Source of the DNA: Actinomycetales bacterium
GTDB lineage: Bacteria; Actinomycetota; Actinomycetes; Actinomycetales; BWSM-131
Reading direction: 5' to 3'
Length of the DNA stretch: 31,960 bases
Assembly (NCBI GenBank): GCA_030149025.1
Contig: JASBSH010000200.1
Location: 1-31,960, forward strand
How positions within the stretch are numbered: the stretch's first letter is position 1; the number at the start of each line of letters is the position of its first letter. A model generated the notes under the pieces. It had not been told where the DNA came from. It saw only the letters and a program-made list of their open reading frames with translations, and did not search any database. Positions 1 to 6,086 of this stretch are shown here, piece after piece. The translations under genes were made by a program, and so were the position numbers.

Positions 1-511
1 GGACCCGGTTCTGCTCGATGACGACGGCGCTGCCTTCGACGATCCCGTCCGCGGGTAGGCAGACCCGCACGCCCCGGACGACGGCGGCGCGGCCGGGTGG
101 CAGGGCGCCGCGCCGCATGCGTGCTGCCAGCGCGGCGCGCCGGGAGATGGCGGCGTACACGTCGCCGGCGAGCCAGCGCGCCAGCTGACTGGCCGGCCGG
201 ATGCCGCCGAGCACCTCGATGACCGCCTGCACCATCGCGCTGCACGCGGCCTGGGGATCGGGCAGGTCCCTGGTGGAGGTCGGCTGTGGCCCGAAGACCG
301 GGTCGATCTCGGAGACCGGCTGACGTTCGGTGAAGGCAAGGGCCAGCGTGCCCTGGGTCGGGGGAACCTGCTGCCGAGAACGCCGGTGCATTTGCAGGGG
401 GTGCGGTTCGCTGACGGGAACCGGCAGGCGCCTGAGCGGACACACCGGAGCTTCGGCCATGTTGTCCGGGTTGTCGACACGGCGTGCGGTGCTCGTCGCG
501 GCGCTGGTCAT
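1..511 (-). CDS. Rv3235 family protein, 3' end outside the window
   Basis: The frame is open from an ATG at 511 to the window edge (about 170 residues), so the C-terminus is missing. The recognisable core is residues near 88-105 (AMVQAVIEVLGGIRPASQL), followed by RWLAGDVYAAISRRAA and a basic stretch ending VRGVRVCLPADGIVEGSAVV. This pattern is typical of the small actinobacterial Rv3235 family, which usually lies next to secA; its function is unknown. The ATG lies one base after the stop of the upstream LysM gene, so the two are probably translationally coupled. An inner ATG at 460 is an alternative start. The family call rests on motif resemblance only. Confidence 0.75.
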   Translation of the reverse strand, partial: MTSAATSTARRVDNPDNMAEAPVCPLRRLPVPVSEPHPLQMHRRSRQQVPPTQGTLALAFTERQPVSEIDPVFGPQPTSTRDLPDPQAACSAMVQAVIEVLGGIRPASQLARWLAGDVYAAISRRAALAARMRRGALPPGRAAVVRGVRVCLPADGIVEGSAVVIEQNRV

Positions 512-512
512 G

Positions 513-1358
513 TCAGCCCGCTCTTCCGGCCTCGGCGGCAGTCGCACCCGCGTCGGTCGTGCTCGGCGGCCGGAGCCGTTGCCCAGGCTGGATCCGGTCC
601 GGGTCCGGGCCGATCACGTCCCGGTTCGCCTGGTACCAGCGCGGCCACTCAGCGGCGATCTCGGCGTCTGTCGCGTCGCCGGGCAGATGGCGCGCGCAGA
701 TGTCCCAGAGGGTGTCTCCTCGCCGGACCACCACTTCATCAGCGACGCTGGTGGCGGGCCGAGGCTGGTCCACGACGAGCGTCGCCGGAGCCGCCTGCCG
801 CACCTGGCTGGGCCGCGGCGGCGCCCAGCCGGGCGAGACCGGTGGCGGTGCGTCCGCGTCAGGGCCGCCGCCCCACGTGTCGAGGAGGTCCGGCGCACCC
901 GCGGTGTCGGGGGCGACTCGCCCCTCCCCGCCGTCCGGTGACGTCCATGCCGGGTTCACCACGGCCACTTCGGCAGCCGCGAGGGAACTGGCGGTGGCCG
1001 CGGCAAACGCAGGCGTCGTCGCCCCGGCGGCGATCACCACGCCGATCGCCGTGGCGACGAGGGACCGTAACGGCCGGGGCAGGGTCCGAGCCGCCGCGTG
1101 CGCGACGGCGGTCGGCCTGCCCGGCCGGTGCAGCGCGCTGACCAGGCAGGTGAGCACGGCGAGGGACCACCAGGCGAGAACCGCCCCTGCCGCCAGCGCC
1201 GCGACGCGCGCGAGGGCGATGTCGAGAACGGCCGGGGTGACCGCTGTAGGCCCGGGACCGTCGAGCGCCCACGTCACGAGCAGGCAGGCGACGGCGGGGA
1301 GCGCGAGCGTGATGGTGGCGGTGCCGAGGAGCGCTACGGCGCGGCGGGGGTGGACCAT
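513..1358 (-). CDS. LysM-domain membrane-anchored protein
   Basis: A 281-residue protein. Two hydrophobic segments lie near residues 7-32 and 45-72 and a third near 97-122 (ATAIGVVIAAGATTPAFAAA), followed by a Pro/Ala/Gly-rich linker. A single LysM domain occupies about residues 208-262, with the hallmark RRGDTLWDICARH and ending IQPGQRLRPP. LysM modules bind peptidoglycan or chitin-like glycans, so the C-terminus probably lies outside the membrane. The ATG at 1358 has AAGGA about 8 nt upstream. It precedes the Rv3235-family gene by one base and so forms an operon with it. LysM plus Rv3235 beside secA is a recurring actinobacterial arrangement; the exact role is unknown. Confidence 0.85.
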   Translation of the reverse strand: MVHPRRAVALLGTATITLALPAVACLLVTWALDGPGPTAVTPAVLDIALARVAALAAGAVLAWWSLAVLTCLVSALHRPGRPTAVAHAAARTLPRPLRSLVATAIGVVIAAGATTPAFAAATASSLAAAEVAVVNPAWTSPDGGEGRVAPDTAGAPDLLDTWGGGPDADAPPPVSPGWAPPRPSQVRQAAPATLVVDQPRPATSVADEVVVRRGDTLWDICARHLPGDATDAEIAAEWPRWYQANRDVIGPDPDRIQPGQRLRPPSTTDAGATAAEAGRAG

Positions 1359-1383
1359 TGCTGAGATCCTTCGTTTGAGGCAG

Positions 1384-1431
1384 TTTGATATCGATTGATG
1401 AACGTAGAGCGAAGGTATACCGCTTTGATAT
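1384..1431. promoter_or_regulatory. Direct repeat TTTGATAT in a divergent intergenic region
   Basis: The AT-rich 100-bp gap between two divergent genes has TTTGATAT at 1384-1391 and again at 1424-1431, exactly 40 bp apart (about four helical turns). The second copy overlaps the proposed -35 box of the plus-strand gene. It could be a pair of regulator half-sites or simply promoter elements. Confidence 0.35.
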
Positions 1432-1452
1432 GCACCTGTCCAGGGCTACGGT
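1425..1452 (+). promoter_or_regulatory. Leaderless promoter of the Sm-like gene
   Basis: TTGATA (1425-1430), a 16-bp spacer and TACGGT (1447-1452) sit 6 nt before the GTG start at 1459. No Shine-Dalgarno sequence lies between, which fits a leaderless transcript. The same TACGGT-6-GTG layout recurs at 22540-22552. Confidence 0.55.
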
Positions 1453-1458
1453 GTCCCC

Positions 1459-2007
1459 GTGCGTTGGGACGCCCTGTTCGACGACCTGGAGGCGCAGCTC
1501 GACCGCGAGCAGGCCGCCGAGCACTGGGCGGAGGTGGCCGAGCGGTCCCGTGCCGAGTTCGGTCGGATCGCGTTGGCCGATCGGTTGCGCGCGCACGTGG
1601 GCCAGCAGCTGACGCTCCGGCTGCGCAACGGCGACCAGGTGTCAGGCGCGGTCGACGACGTCGCAGCCGAGTGGCTCGCGCTGACACAGCGCGCGGCGCA
1701 GGTCCTGGTCCCGATCGAGGCCGTCAGCTCGGTCGGCGGGCTGTCCCGCGCCGTGTCACCGGAGCCCGGCGTTGTCCTGCGCCGCCTGGGGCTGCGCCAT
1801 GCGCTTCGCGCCCTGGCCCGCGACCGTGCGCCGGTGCGGCTCACGCTGGCCGGCGGGGCGGTCACGGGGACTATCGACCGGGTCGGTGCCGACCACATCG
1901 ACGTGGCCGAGCATCCGGTGGGGGAGGCGCGGCGGCCGGGGGCGGTCCGTCAGGTGGTCACCATCCGGCTCGCAGCGCTGCTTGCGGTCCGCTCCACCGT
2001 CTTCTGA
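1459..2007 (+). CDS. Conserved hypothetical protein with two Sm-like barrel repeats
   Basis: A 182-residue soluble protein. An acidic N-terminal helix (DALFDDLEAQLDREQAAEHWAEV) leads to two segments of similar plan: about 46-92 (GQQLTLRLRNGDQVSGAVDDV, then VLVPIEAVSSVGGL) and about 122-178 (APVRLTLAGGAVTGTIDRVGAD, then VVTIRLAALLAVRS). Each looks like a five-strand beta-barrel of the Sm/Hfq/SH3 type (basic strand, Gly turn, G-x-V/I-x-x-V, final hydrophobic strand). Such proteins are widespread but uncharacterised in actinobacteria. A GTG start directly behind a TACGGT box suggests leaderless translation. Nucleic-acid binding is an inference from fold resemblance only. Confidence 0.75.
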   Translation: MRWDALFDDLEAQLDREQAAEHWAEVAERSRAEFGRIALADRLRAHVGQQLTLRLRNGDQVSGAVDDVAAEWLALTQRAAQVLVPIEAVSSVGGLSRAVSPEPGVVLRRLGLRHALRALARDRAPVRLTLAGGAVTGTIDRVGADHIDVAEHPVGEARRPGAVRQVVTIRLAALLAVRSTVF

Positions 2008-2008
2008 T

Positions 2009-2026
2009 CGGTAAGTGCGCTTACCG
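2009..2026. terminator. Hairpin after the Sm-like gene (or operator)
   Basis: A perfect 7-bp inverted repeat CGGTAAG-TGCG-CTTACCG starts 2 nt after the stop codon. There is no T-tract. It could be an actinobacterial-style terminator or an operator for the following HTH/nucleotidyltransferase gene. Confidence 0.45.
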
Positions 2027-2035
2027 TCCGGTAGC

Positions 2036-2052
2036 CCTGCTTCCCGAGCAGG
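2036..2052. terminator. Second small hairpin before the nucleotidyltransferase gene
   Basis: CCTGCT-TCCCG-AGCAGG is a perfect 6-bp stem with a 5-nt loop, 10 bp after the previous hairpin and 24 bp before the next start. It is either a second terminator stem or a structure in the 5' leader of the next gene. Confidence 0.35.
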
Positions 2053-2076
2053 ATGGGCGCCTGAGACCATGAACTG

Positions 2077-2727
2077 ATGGACCTTGCCCAGCCCCTCAGC
2101 ACTCTCATCCCGACACTGGAGGCCGACGTGCTGACGGTCCTGGCCCGAAGCTCGGAGCCATTGACCGGTCGTCGATTAGCGCAACTCGGGCGGCGTGGAA
2201 GCCATCCCGCGGTGCAGAAGGTGCTGGACCGTTTGGTGGACGCCGGACTGGTCGAGATGCAGCCGGCCGGCCCCGCACGCCTCTACCGGCTCAACCGGGA
2301 CCACCTCTTGGCCGGACCGGTGCTCGCATGCGTCGCCGGCCGCCAGACCCTGCTCGAGCGTCTGCGCGGTGCGATCACGTCATGGCAGCAGCCGTGCGTG
2401 CACGCCTCCCTCTTCGGTTCGCTGGCCCGCGGGGAAGCGGGACCGCGCTCCGACATCGATGTTCTCGTCGTGCGGCCTGCCCGCGTGCCGGTGGACGACC
2501 CGGTGTGGCAACGGCAACTCCACGACCTTGAACTTCGAGCGGCACGTTGGACGGGCAACCCGTTGGCATGGTTCGAAACCACTGAAGGGGATCTCCTCCG
2601 TGCTATGGATGGCACTGAGGAACCTGTTGTGTCTTTATGGCGCGATGACGCAGTGAACCTGGCCGGGGAGCCCCTGACGTCCCTGCTGACCCGCATCTCC
2701 GGTGCCGCGGCGACGGTCGGAAGATGA
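2077..2727 (+). CDS. Winged-helix DNA-binding / nucleotidyltransferase fusion protein
   Basis: A 216-residue protein. Residues about 15-75 form a winged helix (DVLTVLARSSEPLTGRRLAQL, then HPAVQKVLDRLVDAGLVEM and a wing ARLYRLN). Residues about 108-133 carry the pol-beta-type nucleotidyltransferase signature: GS (114-115) followed by DID (126-128) in GSLARGEAGPRSDIDVLVV. This is the minimal MNT type seen in MNT/HEPN toxin-antitoxin pairs and in stand-alone regulators. No HEPN partner is adjacent, so I do not call a TA system. The ATG at 2077 is the first usable start (an ATG at 2069 is followed at once by a stop); no clear Shine-Dalgarno is seen. Codon use is slightly less GC-biased than the neighbours. 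Confidence 0.8.
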   Translation: MDLAQPLSTLIPTLEADVLTVLARSSEPLTGRRLAQLGRRGSHPAVQKVLDRLVDAGLVEMQPAGPARLYRLNRDHLLAGPVLACVAGRQTLLERLRGAITSWQQPCVHASLFGSLARGEAGPRSDIDVLVVRPARVPVDDPVWQRQLHDLELRAARWTGNPLAWFETTEGDLLRAMDGTEEPVVSLWRDDAVNLAGEPLTSLLTRISGAAATVGR

Positions 2728-2811
2728 GTCCCGGCCGGATGTTGACGCGGCCACGGAGCGCACCCTCGGGAGGTGACCCGGTACGCCAGCAGCGTCGTGC
2801 TCCCGGTCGCC

Positions 2812-3042
2812 CTACGCGTCGCTGGTCGACTCCTCCAGGCTGCCGCGTGCGACGTGGGCACGGGTCTCGGCGTACATCCGCTGGATGTAGTTCTCCAGCT
2901 CCGTCACCTCGACGCGCCACTGACCGCGGCCCCCGACCTTGATCGCGGGCAGGTCGCCGGACCGCACGAGGGCGTACGCCTGCGCCGACGAGATGTTGAG
3001 GATCTCCGCGACCTCCGTCAACGGCAGGAAACGCGGTGCCAT
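2812..3042 (-). CDS. Excisionase-type helix-turn-helix DNA-binding protein
   Basis: A 76-residue protein. The MerR/excisionase-like HTH spans about residues 5-55: LPLTEVAEILNISSAQAYALV, then the wing GDLPAIKVGGRGQWRV and ELENYIQRMYAET. It is of the AlpA/BldC-like HTH_17 type. Here it is almost certainly a chromosomal housekeeping regulator, because this small gene regularly sits beside the SAF-domain/CpaE-like cluster in actinobacteria. The ATG at 3042 has GGAAGG a few nt upstream. It is divergent from the SAF gene, with a perfect 12-bp inverted repeat between them that is a candidate binding site. Confidence 0.85.
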   Translation of the reverse strand: MAPRFLPLTEVAEILNISSAQAYALVRSGDLPAIKVGGRGQWRVEVTELENYIQRMYAETRAHVARGSLEESTSDA

Positions 3043-3070
3043 GGCTGACCTTCCTGACGGCTGGGCGGAC

Positions 3071-3114
3071 TGACAGACTGCGGGGTCGATCGCAGTGTTC
3101 GTCGCAGTCTGTCA
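3071..3114. promoter_or_regulatory. Perfect 12-bp inverted repeat between divergent genes (candidate operator)
   Basis: Left arm TGACAGACTGCG (3071-3082) and right arm CGCAGTCTGTCA (3103-3114) are exact reverse complements separated by 20 bp. A further CGCAGT half-copy (3091-3096) and a CGATCG palindrome lie inside. The position between the divergent HTH and SAF genes favours an operator over a terminator. Confidence 0.6.
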
Positions 3115-3232
3115 CGTTCGGTCGGCTACGAGCGTTGCCGCCTGTGGGCTGGGGACGACGAGTGCGGCGATTGGTGGTCGTTTGCCAGGATGTGGCCACC
3201 GGACCGGGAGTCGAAGGGGGAGGTGGCCGCTC

Positions 3233-3889
3233 GTGACAAAGGCCAGCCAGCTGCCGAGCGTGCCCGCACAGCGCCTGCGCATGCCGTCATGGCGGGACCC
3301 GCGCCTGGCCGTCGGCGTGGTCCTGGTCCTGCTGTCTGTGGTGCTGGGCGCTCGCGTCGTGGCCGCCGCCGACGACACCCGACCGGTCTGGGCCGCCGCC
3401 CGCACGCTCACCCCCGGCGACCGGGTGGGCCCGGACGACGTGCGCGCGGTCGACGTCCGGATCACCGAGGGGCAGGACTCCTACCTGCCCGCCACGGGGC
3501 CCCTGCCGGACGGGCTCGTGGCTCTGCGCACCGTCGGCCAGGGCGAGTTGCTGGCCCGCTCGGGTGTCGGCGCAGTGGAAGGGGTCGACGTCCGGCCCGT
3601 CGCCATCCCCATCGACGGGGCGCTTCCGACCGGGCTCACCAAGGGCTCCCGCGTCGACGTGTGGGTCGCCAGGCCCGACCCCGAGCGTGCCGGTGCGTTC
3701 ACCCAGCCCGAACGGCTGGTCCGGGCCGCCGAGGTGGCGGAGGTGACCGAGACCGGAGGTACGCTCGGCGCCGGCCGCGGCGTGACCGTCCAGGTCCTGG
3801 TCGCCGAGTCTGAGCTGCCCGAGATCCTCGGCGCGCTTGCGAACGGCTCGCACGTGTCGGTCGTCCTGCTCCCGGGCGCGGGCACGTGA
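3233..3889 (+). CDS. SAF-domain protein (CpaB/RcpC-like), membrane anchored
   Basis: 218 residues from the GTG at 3233, chosen for GGGGGAGG at 3216-3223. The N-terminus is basic, followed by one membrane segment (about 22-44, LAVGVVLVLLSVVLGARVVAAA). The SAF domain spans about 50-112 (VWAAARTLTPGDRVGPDDV through GLVALRTVGQGELLARSGV), followed by a C-terminal region with VAIPIDGALPTGLTKGSRVDVWV, as in Flp pilus assembly CpaB. Its stop overlaps the GTG of the CpaE-like gene by 4 nt, so the pair is co-translated. It is probably exported and anchored. No pilin or secretin genes are in view, so a pilus role is uncertain. Confidence 0.85.
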   Translation: MTKASQLPSVPAQRLRMPSWRDPRLAVGVVLVLLSVVLGARVVAAADDTRPVWAAARTLTPGDRVGPDDVRAVDVRITEGQDSYLPATGPLPDGLVALRTVGQGELLARSGVGAVEGVDVRPVAIPIDGALPTGLTKGSRVDVWVARPDPERAGAFTQPERLVRAAEVAEVTETGGTLGAGRGVTVQVLVAESELPEILGALANGSHVSVVLLPGAGT

Positions 3890-5298
3890 AGCTGCCCGTC
3901 CTCACCGCCGTCACCGGCGCCTGGGAGGCGCCGCTGGTCAGCGGGCTCGAGTCCGCCGCCACTGGTGTTGCCGTCGTCCGCCGCTGCGTGGACCTCGCCG
4001 ACCTGCTCGCCTCGGCCGCCAGCGGCCGGGCCCAGGCGGTCATCCTCAGCGCCGACCTGCGACGGCTCGACCGCGACGCGCTCGCCCACCTCGCGACCGC
4101 CGGCCTCGCGGTCGTCGGCCTGCACGGGCCCGGCGAGGAGCAGCAGGGCAGCCGGCTGCGCGCGCTCGGCGTGACGCACGTGCTGCCGGCCGACGCACCA
4201 CCGGAGGACATCGCCGAGGCCGTCGAGACCGCGGTGCGCGACCTGCGTGACGGCGTCCAGGAGGCGACGAAGACCCGCCACGTCGGGATGCCGGCGTCCG
4301 CGCCCGACCCGGCCGCGCTCGCCGACCCCGCCGCCTCGCTCGCACCGATCCCGTACGCAGCGGCGGACGAGGACGACGACACGCACTCGGGTGCGGACGC
4401 TGCCGGCAGTGCACCCGGGCAGGTGATCGCCGTCTGGGGACCGGCGGGTGCCCCCGGCCGGACCACGGTCGCGGTGACGCTCGCCGCGGAGCTGGCGGCG
4501 CTCGGTGAGCCGACCCTGCTCGTGGACGCGGACACCTACGCGGCGAGCGTCGCGCAGACGCTCGGCGTGCTCGACGAGGCTCCGGGGTTGGCCGCTGCCT
4601 GCCGCGCCGCGTCGACCGGGTCGCTCGGCGCCGACCTGCTCGCCCGGCTGGCCCCGCAGGTGACCGCCGGTCTGAGGATCCTCACGGGGATCGGACGGTC
4701 CAGCCGCTGGCCGGAGGTGGGCGCCACCGCGCTGGAGGCGGTCTGGCCGGTGGCCCGCCAGGTCGCGCGCTGGGTCGTGGTCGACTGCGGCTTCTGCCTC
4801 GAGCGCGACGAGGAGCTCTCCTTCGACACCGCCGCGCCGCGGCGGAACGCCGCCACGCTGGCGGCCCTGGAGGAGGCGGACGTGGTGCTCGCCGTCGGCG
4901 CCGGCGACCCGGTCGGGCTGCAGCGTCTCGTCCGTGGGCTCAGCGAGCTGCGCGAGGTGGTGCCGAGCGCGGCTCCCCGGGTCGTGGTGACCCGGGTGCG
5001 CTCGTCGGCGGTGGGGTCCGGTCCGCAGCGGCGGATCTGTGAGGCGCTCGGCCGGTACGCCGGCGTCGAGGACCCCGTCCTCGTGCCGGACGACCGCGCG
5101 GCCTGTGACGCGGCGCTGCTCGCGGGGCGCAGCCTCACCGAGCACGCCCCCTCATCGCCTGCGCGCCGTGCCCTCGCCGGCCTTGCCGCAGGCATGGTCC
5201 CGGCGACGGCGAGCAGCGTGGTGCAGCCGGCGACGGAGACGCCGCCGCACGCAACGGGTATGACGCGGCGGCGGCTGCGGGGCAGGATGACGGGGTGA
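3886..5298 (+). CDS. CpaE/MinD-like P-loop ATPase with pseudo-receiver domain
   Basis: 470 residues, GTG start overlapping the SAF gene. Residues about 1-120 resemble a receiver-like domain (VILSADLRRLDRDAL, VVGLHGPGEE, RLRALGVTHVLPADAPPEDIAEAV). A Pro/Ala/Asp-rich linker follows. The SIMIBI ATPase starts at about residue 180 (VIAVWGPAGAPGRTTVAVTLA), with LLVDADTYAASVAQTLG and WVVVDCGFCLE further on. The P-loop reads GPAGAPGRTT: the usual GKT lysine is Arg192 and the signature lysine of ParA/MinD is absent, so nucleotide hydrolysis may be altered. CpaE proteins position secretion or pilus machines. The stop overlaps the next GTG by 4 nt. Confidence 0.85.
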   Translation: MKLPVLTAVTGAWEAPLVSGLESAATGVAVVRRCVDLADLLASAASGRAQAVILSADLRRLDRDALAHLATAGLAVVGLHGPGEEQQGSRLRALGVTHVLPADAPPEDIAEAVETAVRDLRDGVQEATKTRHVGMPASAPDPAALADPAASLAPIPYAAADEDDDTHSGADAAGSAPGQVIAVWGPAGAPGRTTVAVTLAAELAALGEPTLLVDADTYAASVAQTLGVLDEAPGLAAACRAASTGSLGADLLARLAPQVTAGLRILTGIGRSSRWPEVGATALEAVWPVARQVARWVVVDCGFCLERDEELSFDTAAPRRNAATLAALEEADVVLAVGAGDPVGLQRLVRGLSELREVVPSAAPRVVVTRVRSSAVGSGPQRRICEALGRYAGVEDPVLVPDDRAACDAALLAGRSLTEHAPSSPARRALAGLAAGMVPATASSVVQPATETPPHATGMTRRRLRGRMTG

Positions 5299-5969
5299 CC
5301 ACCTCCTCGAGCGCCGTTGGAGCCGGGCTGCAGGCCCTGGTAGTGGACTGGGGCGGTGTGCTGACCACCCCTCTTCGCGGTGCGATGGCGGCGTGGTGCG
5401 AGGCCGAGGGCGTCGACCGGCAGCACTGGGGCGACCTGCTCCGCGAGTGGCGGCTGGCGCAGGCGGAGGCCGGGGAGGGCCCGGAGGCGGGGCCGGTCGC
5501 CGAGCTTGAGCGCGGCGAGATCACCGCCGAGGAGTTCGAGGCGCTCGTCGCCGAGGACCTCGGCCGTCGCGGCTCGCCGGTCAGCGCGGCGGGTCTGCTC
5601 GGCCGGATGCTCGCGGGCCTGCAGGAGCGCGAGGAGGCGATGTTCGACCTCGTGCGCCGGGCCAAGGAGGCCGGCCTCCGGACAGCCCTGTTGTCGAACT
5701 CCTGGGGCAACACCTACGACCGCACCGGCTGGGAGGTGTTCGACGCGGTCGTGATCTCCGGTGAGGTGGGCATGCGGAAGCCGGAGCGGCGGATCTTCGC
5801 CTACACCAGCGACCTGCTGGAGCTGAGCCCTGCGCAGTGCGTGATGGTGGACGACCTGCCCTGGAACGTCGAGGGGGCCCGGGCCGCCGGGATGGCTGCG
5901 GTCCTGCACCAGGACGTGACCACGACCGCGACCCGGCTGGAGGAGATGCTGGCGGTCCGCCTGCGGTGA
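5295..5969 (+). CDS. HAD superfamily hydrolase (subfamily IA)
   Basis: 224 residues. HAD motif I is VVDWGGVL with the nucleophile Asp18; the usual second Asp is Gly20, as in the DxGGV/L variants found in epoxide-hydrolase N-domain and haloacid-dehalogenase-like members. Motif II is LLSNSWG, motif III the Lys in MRKPERRIF, and motif IV VMVDDLPWNVEGA. An alpha-helical cap lies between motif I and II (about 30-110). It is a soluble phosphatase-like enzyme of unknown substrate. The missing general acid/base Asp suggests a non-standard reaction or weak phosphatase activity. The GTG start overlaps the CpaE stop by 4 nt, so it belongs to the same run. Confidence 0.88.
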   Translation: MTTSSSAVGAGLQALVVDWGGVLTTPLRGAMAAWCEAEGVDRQHWGDLLREWRLAQAEAGEGPEAGPVAELERGEITAEEFEALVAEDLGRRGSPVSAAGLLGRMLAGLQEREEAMFDLVRRAKEAGLRTALLSNSWGNTYDRTGWEVFDAVVISGEVGMRKPERRIFAYTSDLLELSPAQCVMVDDLPWNVEGARAAGMAAVLHQDVTTTATRLEEMLAVRLR

Positions 5970-5994
5970 CGCGCCGCGGCTGGGGGGATGAACC

Positions 5995-6012
5995 CGGTAC
6001 TACCGGCGGGTA
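5995..6012. promoter_or_regulatory. Operator-like repeats upstream of the WS/DGAT gene
   Basis: CGGTA-C-TACCG (5995-6005) overlaps TACC-GGCG-GGTA (6001-6012), giving alternating GGTA/TACC half-sites about 75 nt before the start. This looks like a repressor-binding site (TetR or similar), perhaps controlling the lipid genes. The assignment is pattern-based only. Confidence 0.4.
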
Positions 6013-6086
6013 ACGTTGGCCTCGATGGCCCATCCGATGGTTCCCGCGGAACAGGTGCGAGAACGGCGGCGAGAGGAGGAGCCGCG

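Noticed and set aside
386..1141. Long plus-strand open frames opposite the LysM and Rv3235 genes
   Set aside because: Arg/Pro/Ala-rich low-complexity translations typical of antisense frames in GC-rich DNA; the minus strand carries clear LysM and Rv3235 motifs.
2077..2727. MNT-HEPN toxin-antitoxin module
   Set aside because: No HEPN gene (RxxxxH) lies on either side of the nucleotidyltransferase.
2768..2810. CGGGAG...CTCCCG as a terminator between the nucleotidyltransferase and HTH genes
   Set aside because: Only 6-bp GC arms separated by more than 30 nt; likely chance in this composition.
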